A stretch of DNA of 64,000 bases from Streptomyces hiroshimensis (GCF_014650335.1 NZ_BMUT01000005.1:375564-439563), one strand, 5' to 3'. Counted from the stretch's first letter, positions 18,552 through 27,232 are shown. Made by a program: numbers and translations. Notes: generated by a model not told the origin, from the letters alone.

Positions 18552-18854
18552 CTACTTGACTGCGGGGCGGGCGAGTTTGAGGGTGAGACCGATGCTGAGA
18601 GGCCCGGTGAGTGAACCGACGATGGCCGCAGTGCGGATCGCGAACTCGAAGAGGGCCAGGGCCGCAGCGGTCGCGCCCATCAGACCGATCGCGATGGCCA
18701 GGCTGATGAACACGGGCCGGGTGTAGGAGCGGGGCGGGGTCGGGGCGGTCTGGACGATGATGAAGGGGCGCCCGTCGGCCTGGTGGTAGAGGTCGGCGGG
18801 GATGTGCGGGGCGATGCCGCCTAAGGTCACATCGGGCGGCGGGGGTTGGCGCAT
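18552..18854 (-). CDS. Small membrane protein of the transfer/spread region
   Basis: 100 residues from ATG 18854. A Pro-rich N-terminal cytoplasmic part (LYHQADGRPFIIVQTAPTPP) is followed by two predicted membrane helices (FISLAIAIGLMGATAAALALF and AAIVGSLTGPLSIGLTL). Small hydrophobic proteins after traB typically serve intramycelial plasmid spread (Spd) in streptomycete elements. No specific family can be named with certainty. Confidence 0.7.
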   Translation of the reverse strand: MRQPPPPDVTLGGIAPHIPADLYHQADGRPFIIVQTAPTPPRSYTRPVFISLAIAIGLMGATAAALALFEFAIRTAAIVGSLTGPLSIGLTLKLARPAVK

Positions 18855-18868
18855 GTGGTCTGCTCCTG

Positions 18869-19060
18869 TCAGGTGAGTTGGGTGATCGCGTTGGCGACGG
18901 CTGTGCAGAAGCTCTTGATGGGTCCGTAGGCGCCGGTGCCGGCGGTGAAGAAGCCGAAGAGGAAGAAGACAGCGGCGGCGCCGGGGCCGACGTAGCGGCC
19001 GCGCAGGATGGCGATGGCGGCGATGCCGAGGAGGACGGCTGCGGAAACGGTCAGGGTCAT
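18869..19060 (-). CDS. Small two-helix membrane protein (SpdC/SpdD-like)
   Basis: 63 residues from ATG 19060 (MTLTVSAAVLLGIAAIAIL). It has two hydrophobic helices separated by RGRYVGPG and ends in a short amphipathic tail. Length and composition fit the mini-Spd proteins found next to traB in AICEs and conjugative plasmids. Their role, spread of the element along the mycelium, is known only genetically. The frame extends upstream into the repeat cluster but without conserved sequence. Confidence 0.7.
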   Translation of the reverse strand: MTLTVSAAVLLGIAAIAILRGRYVGPGAAAVFFLFGFFTAGTGAYGPIKSFCTAVANAITQLT

Positions 19061-19110
19061 GGTGTGATCTCCGTTCGCGCGGGGCGGGGCGGCCCGCACG
19101 CGGGGCCGCC

Positions 19111-19258
19111 CCTGTCACGTGCCTGTTCGGGCGGCCTGTCAGCTGTCTGTCCCTGTCACCTGTCTGTCACCTGTAAGACGCAGGTCAGACAGGGGGTACA
19201 GCCCTCCCGGGCGCCGTGAACGGGTCCCTCGCGGGGTGGGTGACAGGTGACAGACAGG
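19111..19258. repeat. CCTGTC/GACAGG repeat cluster next to traB (candidate clt)
   Basis: Seven exact copies lie in 148 bases. Forward CCTGTC is at 19111, 19135, 19152 and 19159; inverted GACAGG is at 19188, 19242 and 19253; a near copy is at 19122. Two 16-bp arms, CCTGTCTGTCACCTGT (19159-19174) and its exact inverse (19243-19258), enclose 68 bases. The cluster lies directly after the traB stop codon, where TraB-binding clt loci are found in other Streptomyces elements. Assignment as clt is inference. Confidence 0.6.
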
Positions 19259-19267
19259 CCGGGAGCG

Positions 19268-21379
19268 TCAGGCTCCGGTGTCGTTGCCGGGGGCGTGCTG
19301 GCGGTGGACGTAGCGGGCTTTGCTGCCCTCTCCGACGCGGACAACTTCACCGAGTGCGGCCCACTCTTTGAGCCAGCCTTGGATGACCGGGCGGCGGGTG
19401 CCGAAGTCGTCGGCCAGTGCCCGGGCGATCGCCGAGGCACCGGTTCCCTGCGGGCCCGCGGCCAGGATGAGCATCAGCGCGGCCTGGCGGGCGTCAGGCT
19501 GCTCAGGCTCGTCGCGCTGGCGTCCCGTCGTCCACGTCGCAGGGTCGGACCAGTCCGTTCCGTCATCACCGGCCGGGGCGGCGCCAGGTTCGACCGAAGG
19601 CAGTCGGAAGAGCCGTTCGAGTTCATCCGGGTCGGGGGTGAGGAGGTCGCCGGGCGGGCGGGGGGTGTCCCATCCGGCAGTGGCCTTCCACTCCCGCTGT
19701 GCGGTTCCCGATCCGGTCTCGGTCCTCGGGGCGCCCGCGGTGGCGGGGGTGGTGGCCCACAGGTGGCCGCAGCGCTCCAGTGTCCAGCGTTCGGCGTAGT
19801 CCGCCCCGGCGGCGATCAGCGAGGGTTCATCGAGTGCGGGCCGCCGGTGCGCGGTCGCTGCGCAGATCTCCTCGATCAGGCTCGGGGTGATGCGCCATTG
19901 ATGGGCCTTGTCGGGCTGTTTGCCCTCCGTGCCGACCAGCAGCGACCCCGGACCCTCGAAGGAGTTCTCCGCGGACAGGGCACGCCAGCCGAACATGTGC
20001 CCCAGCTCGGAGTCCTCGGTTGCGCCGGTGCAGACCCGGTTCGAGGCCATCTTGCGCACCATCGGATCCGGCAGCACATCCTGAGTGACGCGCAGCACGG
20101 ACACCACGGCGCGGATTGCCATGGCCCGGGCGATGCGGATCACTTCGGCGATGCCTGCCATGACGGCTTTGGCTTCACGGGTGGCGGAGAGTTCCGCGCT
20201 CTCATCGGTAATGAGGACGATCTCGGGAATGGTGGGGCCGACGGGGAGTTTGTCGTCGTCCTCGGCCCGCATGTGGTCCTGATAGGTGACCTTGCGCTGT
20301 TTGGCGATCCGTATCGCCGCGTCCAGCATGCGTTTGGCCTCGGCCGGGGTGCTGGCCACCCAGTCCACGCCCGGCACCGGGATATCGGCCCCGGCCCAGC
20401 GGGTGCCCTCGATGTTCTGCTGAGCCTCGCGCCAGGCGTGGAGCCAGGGCAGTCCGAGAGAGCCGCCGTTGAGGTCGATCACCCACACCAGCGTGTCGTT
20501 GGTCTGCGACAACCGGGCGATCAGGGTGTGCAGCCAGTTGGTCTTGCCCGTGCCGGTCGATCCGGCAACGATCGTGGACGCCTGGCGCAGGTCCAGTTCA
20601 GAGCGTCCCCCGTCCGACAGGAGCGCTGCCGGGAGCGGGTTGTTCACCGTGAGCTCCTCGGCCGCCTCCCCCACGGGGTAGGGCATCTCGGTACCGGCCG
20701 CTGATTTGGTGGTGACCTTGATCAGGAGCAGGCGTCGCGACATGCCCTCGTGGACGCTCAGACCGCACCCTGTGGGCAGGTCCAGGTCGGCGGCCAGCGC
20801 GTCGGCGCGGTCGGCGATGGCTTTGCGGGTGGTGCCGCCCTCGGGAAGCTTGATCTCAACGGTGTAGCCGCGGCCGGACGGCCAGTGCTCGATCCCCACG
20901 ACCTCGGCGCCCTCCACCCGGCAGACCCGGGCGATGCGGGCGATCCACTCCGCGGCCAGGGCGCGGCGGGTACCGAGCAGCAGCAGTGTCGAGCGGCGTG
21001 CCGCTTCCGTCTCCTCGTGAGCGGCGAACCCCACGGCCAGCGTGCCCGCGCCGACACCGGCGACGGCCAGGGAGGCGACGGCAGGCAGGGTCAGGGGGCC
21101 GTCACCGGCCAGAGCCCACGAGGACCAGGTGCCCGCGGCCAGCCAGCACACGGTCCGGAAGCCCAGGGTGGCGCGGGTGATACGCGTGCGCCACCCCGCC
21201 GCCGCGGTACCCGCGGCTCCAGCGAGGCCGGCGACCAGGGCCCATCCCGCGGATGCCCCGGCGGTGGAGGCAAGGGAAGTGGTGACGAGGGTGCCCGCGG
21301 TGGCGTTCAGAGTGCCGGTCACGATGCCGTGCCCGGCACTCCAGTCCACCCGCGGCGCAGGGTCCTTCTTGCTGCTCAT
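19268..21379 (-). CDS. traB: TraB-type FtsK/SpoIIIE DNA translocase for conjugative transfer
   Basis: 703 residues. Two to three N-terminal membrane helices (TTSLASTAGASAGWALVAGLAGAAG and WSSWALAGDGPLTLPAVASLAVAG, quoted in part) precede the motor domain. Walker A GSTGTGKTNWL lies at about residues 273-283 and Walker B in IPEIVLITDESAEL. The C-terminus is a winged helix (ALMLILAAGPQGTGASAIARAL and beyond) of the type that reads 8-bp clt repeats. TraB alone moves double-stranded plasmid DNA between mycelia. The adjacent CCTGTC cluster is the obvious candidate target. The linker before the winged helix is rich in Pro, Asp and Glu. Confidence 0.92.
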   Translation of the reverse strand: MSSKKDPAPRVDWSAGHGIVTGTLNATAGTLVTTSLASTAGASAGWALVAGLAGAAGTAAAGWRTRITRATLGFRTVCWLAAGTWSSWALAGDGPLTLPAVASLAVAGVGAGTLAVGFAAHEETEAARRSTLLLLGTRRALAAEWIARIARVCRVEGAEVVGIEHWPSGRGYTVEIKLPEGGTTRKAIADRADALAADLDLPTGCGLSVHEGMSRRLLLIKVTTKSAAGTEMPYPVGEAAEELTVNNPLPAALLSDGGRSELDLRQASTIVAGSTGTGKTNWLHTLIARLSQTNDTLVWVIDLNGGSLGLPWLHAWREAQQNIEGTRWAGADIPVPGVDWVASTPAEAKRMLDAAIRIAKQRKVTYQDHMRAEDDDKLPVGPTIPEIVLITDESAELSATREAKAVMAGIAEVIRIARAMAIRAVVSVLRVTQDVLPDPMVRKMASNRVCTGATEDSELGHMFGWRALSAENSFEGPGSLLVGTEGKQPDKAHQWRITPSLIEEICAATAHRRPALDEPSLIAAGADYAERWTLERCGHLWATTPATAGAPRTETGSGTAQREWKATAGWDTPRPPGDLLTPDPDELERLFRLPSVEPGAAPAGDDGTDWSDPATWTTGRQRDEPEQPDARQAALMLILAAGPQGTGASAIARALADDFGTRRPVIQGWLKEWAALGEVVRVGEGSKARYVHRQHAPGNDTGA

Positions 21380-21454
21380 GACGTCCTTTCCGCAAGACGG
21401 CTCCGGCGCCGCCCGAGGCGGTGCCGGAGCCGTGGACAGCCGGAGGATGTGGCG

Positions 21455-23137
21455 CTAGACGTTCCATTTGCGTTCGCCGTCGATGCCCTTGCGGGGGTTG
21501 TTCTGGCGGTCGATGTCGGCTTCGTGGAGGCGGTAGTAGACCGGAAGCACTTCCTCCAGCGCGTCGATCACCCGGTTCATCGCCCGGTATCCCTCGCCCA
21601 TCTCCTCCACCACCCGGTCATCGACGGGCAGTTGTTCGTGGGCGATCTCGGCCAGCACGCGGAGCGTCTCCTGGACCGTGCGCATCGCATCGGGCAGGTC
21701 CTTGATCAGGGCCTCGAACTCGGGCATCACATCGGGGTCGAAGGTGCTTGCGGCCTGCAGCATCACTTCGGCTGCGTCGGACAGGCGAGTGAGAGCGGCG
21801 TCCGGGACGTCGGTCATGGAGGCTCCTTCGCTGGGCTTGCCCAGCAGCTGAGGCGGTACGGGGCGGGACGGCTGGACGCGGGCCCGCTCCCGGGCGGCGG
21901 GACGTGCGGGGTCGTTGACCGCCTCGGCCGGGATGGAGGTCTCTCCAGGCCGGGGGATGCCGAGGATCCGGGCATCCCGCGCGGCCCGCACCCGCCGGGC
22001 ACGATCAGCCAGACGGCGCCACACCCCCCTGGTGTGGCGGGAGGCGACACCACGGCGCCGGATGTTCCACAGACCCGACAACAGACCCACACCGCCCGCG
22101 ACCAGCGCGCTGCCCGCCATCCGCGCCCCGTGACGCAAGGCGGAGCGACGCAACGCCCAACGGCGTTCACTGCGCCGCGCAGCACCAATCGCCGGCTCGT
22201 TGCCCCCGCGCCGGCGGCCAGGGGCATGCGTGGATCCTGGGGCGGGTATTCCGGCCTTCTTATGGGCCTTGTCGATGCCCTTAGCGGTGCGGCGGTCGCT
22301 GCGCCGAGCAGCACGTTCCCGGCGCGCAGGGGCACCCGCCCGCCATCGCGCACGGCCCGCAGCCACCCCACCCGCAACCGCACGCCCAGCACCCGCCAAC
22401 CGGCCAGACCCCCGCATACCGGCCCCGGCGGAGCGACCCGACCGGCCGGACTTGCCGGATCGGGCGGAACGACGGGGCTTGCTGGACCGGCCGGGAGACT
22501 TGACCAGGCTCACCGGCTGGTGTGCGCCGCCCGGGCCAGCCGCCCGGCGGGCAGCAGCCGTGCCAGCCGAGACGGCACCCGACCGGGCCGGGGCACGGCC
22601 CTGGCGTCCCGCTGCCCGGGCTCCAGCCCGAGCAGCGCCGTCGATAGCCCTGCCGACGGCTCTGCCGACCGGTGCAGCAGGGGTCCGGCGCGGCGCCGTG
22701 CCACCTGTCATCCGCGCACCGGTCGCCCTCAACCGCCCGCTACCACCTCGGCTACCGCGCCGCAGGCCACCACTTGAGAAGGCGCCCGTCATCCGCCCTG
22801 CCGCTGCCCCGCGTTGACGACCTGCGCTCTGGACCGTGGCACCTTCTCGACGCGCGGCGCTCCTGCTTCCACCCCGGTTTGCGCGGGCGGCGCGGCGCCG
22901 CCCTGCCCACGTTCCGAGAGCGACCGCGCCCGCGGCAGCACCGGTCGCGACCAGCCCGACAGGGCCGCCGGCCGTCAACGCCTCTGCCGCCACCGCGCCC
23001 AGGGCGTTCGCCCCGCCCACGAGCAACGGCCTTCCCGGCAACAGTCCCGGCTGCGCCGGAGCAGGCGTGGCCGGATCCGGCGGCGGGGCCAGAGTAATAG
23101 GGACTTCCGTCACGGTCTCAACCGTGGAATCCGACAT
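21455..23137 (-). CDS. Large basic SpdB-like spread protein
   Basis: 560 residues from ATG 23137 (MSDSTVETVTEVPITL). A Pro-rich N-terminus and short hydrophobic segment (GGANALGAVAAEALTAGGPVG) are followed by a very long Arg/Gly/Ala-rich region (GRAVGRAIDGAARAGARAAG and similar). A second hydrophobic stretch (GSALVAGGVGLLSGLW) and an acidic helical C-terminal domain (PEFEALIKDLPDAMRTVQET) complete it. Composition and place directly upstream of traB match SpdB proteins, which bind DNA non-specifically, oligomerise at membranes and interact with TraB. The family link is by architecture, not by a diagnostic motif. Confidence 0.7.
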   Translation of the reverse strand: MSDSTVETVTEVPITLAPPPDPATPAPAQPGLLPGRPLLVGGANALGAVAAEALTAGGPVGLVATGAAAGAVALGTWAGRRRAARANRGGSRSAARREGATVQSAGRQRGAAAGRMTGAFSSGGLRRGSRGGSGRLRATGARMTGGTAPRRTPAAPVGRAVGRAIDGAARAGARAAGRQGRAPARSGAVSAGTAAARRAAGPGGAHQPVSLVKSPGRSSKPRRSARSGKSGRSGRSAGAGMRGSGRLAGAGRAVAGGVAAGRARWRAGAPARRERAARRSDRRTAKGIDKAHKKAGIPAPGSTHAPGRRRGGNEPAIGAARRSERRWALRRSALRHGARMAGSALVAGGVGLLSGLWNIRRRGVASRHTRGVWRRLADRARRVRAARDARILGIPRPGETSIPAEAVNDPARPAARERARVQPSRPVPPQLLGKPSEGASMTDVPDAALTRLSDAAEVMLQAASTFDPDVMPEFEALIKDLPDAMRTVQETLRVLAEIAHEQLPVDDRVVEEMGEGYRAMNRVIDALEEVLPVYYRLHEADIDRQNNPRKGIDGERKWNV

Positions 23138-23216
23138 GATGGTCGGTACTCCCTTCAGGAGTAGGCGCCCCGGCCAGGCCCTAGGAAGCAGGCCGGGGCC
23201 CCGCAATAGATGGCGG

Positions 23217-23528
23217 TCACAGGGCGCGGGGAGGCTGGTGTCCGGGGTGCGCGGTCGCGGCTTCCTGCCAGCGCCGGTTCTCCACCGCATCCACCCCCGT
23301 CACCCGCACCAGGAACCGGCACCCGGGCTCCGTGCACCGGTGCGTGGTGATGGGGAGCAGCTCGGCGAGGTGGAGCGTGGCGGCGCTGCTGGTCCCGGAC
23401 ACCGCCACCACGCAGGACAGCGCCAGCGACCACGGCAGCCCGTACGGGCGCAGGCGAGCCCACATGGCCACCGCCATCCCCGCACCCGCGCACAGGGCGA
23501 TGGCTATGCGTATGCGCCGGGCGGTCAC
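23217..23528 (-). CDS. Small membrane protein, element transfer region
   Basis: 103 residues starting with GTG 23528, which overlaps the preceding stop (GTGA). Two hydrophobic helices (IRIAIALCAGAGMAVAMW and SLALSCVVAVSGTSSAATL) precede a soluble tail with two cysteines (HRCTEPGCRFLVRV). No family recognised. Translational coupling and position suggest a role with the spread proteins. Confidence 0.65.
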   Translation of the reverse strand: MTARRIRIAIALCAGAGMAVAMWARLRPYGLPWSLALSCVVAVSGTSSAATLHLAELLPITTHRCTEPGCRFLVRVTGVDAVENRRWQEAATAHPGHQPPRAL

Positions 23529-23776
23529 CGGCCCTCCCCCACAGGTAAGGCGTTGGGCTGCAGGTCGAAGAACAAGACCACCAGCGGCGGGCCGAATTCG
23601 GCGAGCAGCGGCTTTGTGATGAGGTCCAGCAGCGCGGCGCGCGTCATGCCGCGCGGCACGTCGAGCACACCCCCGCGGGTGTTAATCACCCCGCCGGATG
23701 TCTGGATGGTGATGATGAAGTGATACGCGGTTGTAGCCTGCGTACTGTTCGATGCCTGTGCGGTCGGGCTGGACAC
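23525..23776 (-). CDS. Small conserved-looking protein of unknown function
   Basis: 83 residues from GTG 23776, chosen because GAGGAG lies five bases upstream. The sequence has a beta-rich start (TTAYHFIITIQTSGGVINTR) and a helical end (MTRAALLDLITKPLLAEFG). There is no membrane helix or recognised motif. It is translationally coupled to the next membrane protein by a GTGA overlap and lies 23 bases after the RRQRL-type gene. Confidence 0.6.
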   Translation of the reverse strand: MSSPTAQASNSTQATTAYHFIITIQTSGGVINTRGGVLDVPRGMTRAALLDLITKPLLAEFGPPLVVLFFDLQPNALPVGEGR

Positions 23777-23799
23777 GAGACTCCTCGATGAGAGTGGGT

Positions 23800-24186
23800 T
23801 CAGGCGGCGCACTGTTCCTCGGCATAAGCGCAGGTCACGCACTCCCCGAGCGAGGTGGGGATGCAGTAGCCGGCGTCCTGCTGGCAGGTGGGGCAGGTGC
23901 GGCGGGCGCGCATCGCTGCGGCCAGTGCCGCGGCCCGGCCCGAGGTCATCGGGCGTACGGGCTTCGCCTGGTCGATGCGGTAGAGGTAGCCGACCAGCAC
24001 CCCGGTCTTGCGGCGGCGGGAGCGGCGCATGACCTGCGCGGCAATGGGCTGCCCGTCCGGGCGCAGGCCGCGGGCGCGGAGCTGGCGGCGGGTGGCCAGC
24101 CCGTCCGGGGCCAGGCGCCACGGGTACGTCGGTATCCCGTGCGTGGCCCCGGACGGGTCGTAGCAGCCGCCGAACGCGGCGGACAT
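23800..24186 (-). CDS. RRQRL-motif zinc-binding protein
   Basis: 128 residues. The N-terminal part reads GLATRRQLRARGLRPDGQP, the RRQ(L)R motif that names this actinobacterial family. The C-terminal part has two CxxC pairs (RRTCPTCQQDAGYC and GECVTCAYAEEQC) likely to bind zinc. Family members are encoded almost exclusively in AICEs and related plasmids; their function is unknown. The start ATG overlaps the preceding stop (TGATG), so it is coupled to the 115-residue protein upstream. Confidence 0.8.
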   Translation of the reverse strand: MSAAFGGCYDPSGATHGIPTYPWRLAPDGLATRRQLRARGLRPDGQPIAAQVMRRSRRRKTGVLVGYLYRIDQAKPVRPMTSGRAAALAAAMRARRTCPTCQQDAGYCIPTSLGECVTCAYAEEQCAA

Positions 24187-24533
24187 CAGGGTGCGGCCGA
24201 CGGAGCGGGCAGCACGTCGTCGGCCTCGATGAAGCCGCGCAGGTGTACAGGTGTCCCCTCGAACGCGCCATAGGCATCCGCGAGGAAGCAACGGCCGCCG
24301 TTGAAGCACTGCTCCACGGTCGGACTGGTGGCATCGAGGTCCAGGGCGTCCCGCCATGCCTCGAAGTCCGCCCGGCAACCGTGCAGGTTGATGGTCAGGC
24401 CCGACACCATCTCCTCCGGCAGGAAGACGACCCCGGTCTCCAAGTACGCGGCGGGCAGGTGCGGGAAGCACGCGCAGATCACTGACAGCGCCTGTATGTG
24501 CGGCGCCAGCTCTCCAACCATCTTGACGATCAT
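24186..24533 (-). CDS. Unknown 115-residue element protein
   Basis: Not recognised. An acidic, soluble protein (MIVKMVGELAPHIQALSVICAC, then LHGCRADFEAWRDALDLDA and VEQCFNGGRCFLADAYGAFEG). Several cysteines, no membrane segment. Both ends overlap neighbours (ATGA with the DUF2637-type gene, TGATG with the RRQRL gene), so it is certainly translated as part of the transfer operon. Confidence 0.65.
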   Translation of the reverse strand: MIVKMVGELAPHIQALSVICACFPHLPAAYLETGVVFLPEEMVSGLTINLHGCRADFEAWRDALDLDATSPTVEQCFNGGRCFLADAYGAFEGTPVHLRGFIEADDVLPAPSAAP

Positions 24534-25603
24534 GCGAGTTCTCCTCGGGGAAGGCTGGGGATGGCCGCGGGGAAGGCGGCCAGGTGCGGTTCACGGGCCT
24601 TGACCCGGCCGCGGGCGGTGCGGGCGGTCGACTCCGACCCGCCCAGTCCTGCGGTGGCCATGGCCTCGGTCATCCGGGCCGTGGAAGGCTGGGTGAAGTC
24701 CGTGCCGTACAGGGCGCGGATGAGCTGATCGACCCGGGATCGGTAGATCACCGGCGGGCACAGGTCGACGGGCGCCGGTCCCTTCTCGACGGGCTCAGGC
24801 GGCGGCTCGACGGGCGTCGAGCCGCCGGTGACGGCCTCGGGCCGCAGCGCCGGTTCGGATACAGCCCGCAGCCACTCCTGCCCGCCCGGCGGGTCGTCCG
24901 CCGGTTCGGGATCGTGGGGGAGGTCGACGGGAGTCGAGGGCTCCTCGACGGGCGTCGCCCCGGGGATGACGGCCTCGGGCGCCCACTCCAGCTCCGCTAC
25001 AGCCGGAGGCTCATCGGCAGCAGCCGGCGGAGCTTCCTCGGGGTCGTCGTCGCGGGTGAGGGTGACGGGATCCGGCTGCGCGTTGACGGGCGTCACCGTG
25101 TGCCCGGCGGGGGTGGCGATGCGGCGCGCAAGATAGGCGTGGACCTGCCGCATCAGGGCACCGAAGGCCAGCAGAGCAGCGACAGGGGGCACCGCGGCCA
25201 CCACGTAGTCCAGCAGGCCCGCCCCCGCGCCGACACCGGCGACGTTCAGGGCGATGGAGCCGCCTGACCCGGCCGTGGCCAGGCCGATAGCCCACCAGTC
25301 GACCCGGCGTGCCAGCGAAGCACGCAGGATGAGCAGTTCGCCGATCACGATGAACAGGTCGACCGTGCCGGGCCATGCCCAAGAGCGGGCAGTGGCTCCG
25401 CGCAAGCCATGGCCGGCGGCCACGCCCTGGAGGTGTTCGTAGGAGAGCCAGAACGCGATGGCTGTGAGGACCATCGTCAGCCCGCTCGCCAGCACCGTGA
25501 TCGCCACACTCACGGCGGTGGGCGTCGAGGTGGGCTCGACGCCCGTCAACCGCCCCTCGACGCGGCCCGTCCACGGAGGCTGTTGCGGTGAGGAAGACGT
25601 CAT
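24530..25603 (-). CDS. DUF2637-type membrane protein with Pro/Glu-rich linker
   Basis: 357 residues. Four hydrophobic segments occupy about residues 30-165 (VSVAITVLASGLTMVLTAIAFWL; SWAWPGTVDLFIVIGELLIL; AIGLATAGSGGSIALNVAG; LLDYVVAAVPPVAALLAFGAL, each partly quoted), the DUF2637 arrangement. A long Pro/Glu/Asp-rich linker follows. A C-terminal helical domain (IYRSRVDQLIRALYGTD to TARTARGRVKAREPHL) resembles a DNA-binding or plasmid-regulator tail. Such proteins are common next to transfer genes in streptomycete elements. Start ATG 25603 overlaps the upstream stop. Confidence 0.75.
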   Translation of the reverse strand: MTSSSPQQPPWTGRVEGRLTGVEPTSTPTAVSVAITVLASGLTMVLTAIAFWLSYEHLQGVAAGHGLRGATARSWAWPGTVDLFIVIGELLILRASLARRVDWWAIGLATAGSGGSIALNVAGVGAGAGLLDYVVAAVPPVAALLAFGALMRQVHAYLARRIATPAGHTVTPVNAQPDPVTLTRDDDPEEAPPAAADEPPAVAELEWAPEAVIPGATPVEEPSTPVDLPHDPEPADDPPGGQEWLRAVSEPALRPEAVTGGSTPVEPPPEPVEKGPAPVDLCPPVIYRSRVDQLIRALYGTDFTQPSTARMTEAMATAGLGGSESTARTARGRVKAREPHLAAFPAAIPSLPRGELA

Positions 25604-26307
25604 GCCGCCTCCCTCACCGAGGCTGCTTTGCGGGACGCGGCTTCCGCGCCCCGGCAGCGTTCCTCGACGGCCGTCACCGAGAACGGCTCGTCGTCACACT
25701 CGACGGCGACGTGCGTCAGGCGCGCGTACCGGGCGGCTTGCCAGCCGGTGAGGCGACCGTGTTCGTCCAGGGCCGCGGCCACCGACAGGACACGGTCCCA
25801 GAGGTGGCACAGAGCGGCATCGGCGGCGTCCGTCACCGTGGCGTAGTCCATGCCAGAGGCCGGAGTGTGGCCGTAGTACAGGCTCATCCCGCGCTCCTGG
25901 AGCGACTCCGCCACCTTCTGACGATCAGTGCCAGCGGTGCGCTCGACCACCCATGCGCGCTCGGGCGTCCACAGCCCCTCCTCCCGCATCCACCGGTCCT
26001 GGGACCGCTCCCCCGCAGCACACATCGCGAAGTAGCGGGCGAAGGGGATGCTCCAGGAACTGCCCCACTGCACCCAGGCCGCCGGCCCCGAACCAGGGCC
26101 CGCACCAAGATCTGCGCTCAGGCAGATCTCCACGACCGGGATACCGAAGGCGAAGGCCAGGACCGCATGCCCCGCCTCATGCACCGCCAGAGACCGGCGT
26201 AAGCGCCCCTCGCTCAGGGCCGCGATGCCGTAATACGAGACCCCGGCGCCCGCAGGGGGCTGGGCGTGACGGGTGTGGAAGCCGTCGGAGTTCAAGTGCC
26301 AGGTCAC
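25600..26307 (-). CDS. HEAGH-motif metallopeptidase-like protein
   Basis: 235 residues from GTG 26307, which overlaps the GGDEF gene's stop (GTGA). The core motif LAVHEAGHAVLAFAFGIPV at about residues 40-58 is the zinc-binding HExxH seen in FtsH/M41- and M50-like peptidases. A third ligand cannot be assigned by eye. There is no AAA domain or obvious membrane span, so it is a free-standing peptidase domain. Such M41-like small proteins are seen in AICE transfer operons; substrate unknown. An upstream extension in frame is Asp/Ser-rich and likely untranslated. Confidence 0.75.
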   Translation of the reverse strand: MTWHLNSDGFHTRHAQPPAGAGVSYYGIAALSEGRLRRSLAVHEAGHAVLAFAFGIPVVEICLSADLGAGPGSGPAAWVQWGSSWSIPFARYFAMCAAGERSQDRWMREEGLWTPERAWVVERTAGTDRQKVAESLQERGMSLYYGHTPASGMDYATVTDAADAALCHLWDRVLSVAAALDEHGRLTGWQAARYARLTHVAVECDDEPFSVTAVEERCRGAEAASRKAASVREAA

Positions 26308-26963
26308 CGAGCACCCCCGGGAAGGGGCGTCGTGCCGGGACGACCGGTGCGACGGCCGTTGGTCGTCGTCATCTCCGGAATCGGGCCCCACACCATGTGC
26401 CAGCCACCACCCGACCGTTTGGCCTCGTACATCGCCTCATCCGCCCGCCGCAGAGCCGCGGCCAGGTCCGGCCGCAGCTGATCAGTGACGGGAAACGCGC
26501 CGATAGAGGCACCCACGTGAAGCTGCCGGTCACGGAAGACGAGCGGACCGCGGAGCATCTCGTACAGCTCGCGCAGGTGGGCGGGCATGCGGTGCACGCT
26601 CTCGGGATGGGCCGTAGCGGCAAACTCATCGCCACCGAGGCGCCCGGCGCTGCCGCCCAGATCCGCGGCCCACTGCCGCAGCCGCCGGCCAACCGCCGCG
26701 AGCACCGCGTCCCCGGCCGCGTGGCCGTGCATGTCGTTGACGGCCTTGAAGCCGTCCAGGTCCACCAGGACCACCACACGGCCCAGGCCGCGCAGCTCCT
26801 GCCGCGCCCGGACCTGGAACTCGTCGCGGACCGGCAGACCCGTCAGCGGATCCAGACGAGCCCGCGCCAGCCTCCGACGCAGCAGGAGAGTGTGCACCGA
26901 CCAGGCCGCCGCGAGCGGACCAGCAGCGGCAGACACGGTGAGCAGGTCAAAGGCTGCCATCAC
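26304..26963 (-). CDS. Membrane-anchored diguanylate cyclase (GGDEF)
   Basis: 219 residues. One N-terminal hydrophobic helix (about 5-28) leads directly into a GGDEF domain: DPLTGLPVRDEF, VVLVDLDGFKAVNDMHGH, an intact active site RLGGDEFAA (GGDEF at about 110-114) and ADEAMYEAKRSG. The inhibitory RxxD site usually upstream of GGDEF is absent, predicting no product inhibition. It would make c-di-GMP, which in Streptomyces holds BldD active and delays sporulation. Start is GTG 26963 or ATG 26960; both couple to the preceding stop. Confidence 0.9.
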   Translation of the reverse strand: MMAAFDLLTVSAAAGPLAAAWSVHTLLLRRRLARARLDPLTGLPVRDEFQVRARQELRGLGRVVVLVDLDGFKAVNDMHGHAAGDAVLAAVGRRLRQWAADLGGSAGRLGGDEFAATAHPESVHRMPAHLRELYEMLRGPLVFRDRQLHVGASIGAFPVTDQLRPDLAAALRRADEAMYEAKRSGGGWHMVWGPIPEMTTTNGRRTGRPGTTPLPGGAR

Positions 26964-27232
26964 GCCGCCTCCGACTCGCCAGCGATCGGGTGGTTGGCCA
27001 GGAACCGGCGGGCATCCAGCACCCGCCGGAACGCCCGGCGCAGCCGCTGCACGTCCACACCTGTCAGCGGCCGATCAAGCAGCGCGATCTGCACGTCCAA
27101 CAGGTCGATCTCCGCCTTGATCACCGGCATCTCGCGATCGATGGCATCGAGTTCAGCCACCGTGGGCTCCGGATCCGTGTCCGGTAAGACTGATCCCGCC
27201 CTTGGGGCAGGTTCAGGGATGATGTGGCTCAC
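26960..27232 (-). CDS. DUF6284-type small helical protein, first gene of the element operon
   Basis: 90 residues, acidic then basic, with two long helices (AELDAIDREMPVIKAEIDLLD and VDVQRLRRAFRRVLDARRFL). The pattern matches the DUF6284 family seen at the head of AICE operons. No catalytic motif. It is the first minus-strand gene after the divergent GntR control region, so its upstream DNA should hold the main element promoter. Confidence 0.75.
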   Translation of the reverse strand: MSHIIPEPAPRAGSVLPDTDPEPTVAELDAIDREMPVIKAEIDLLDVQIALLDRPLTGVDVQRLRRAFRRVLDARRFLANHPIAGESEAA

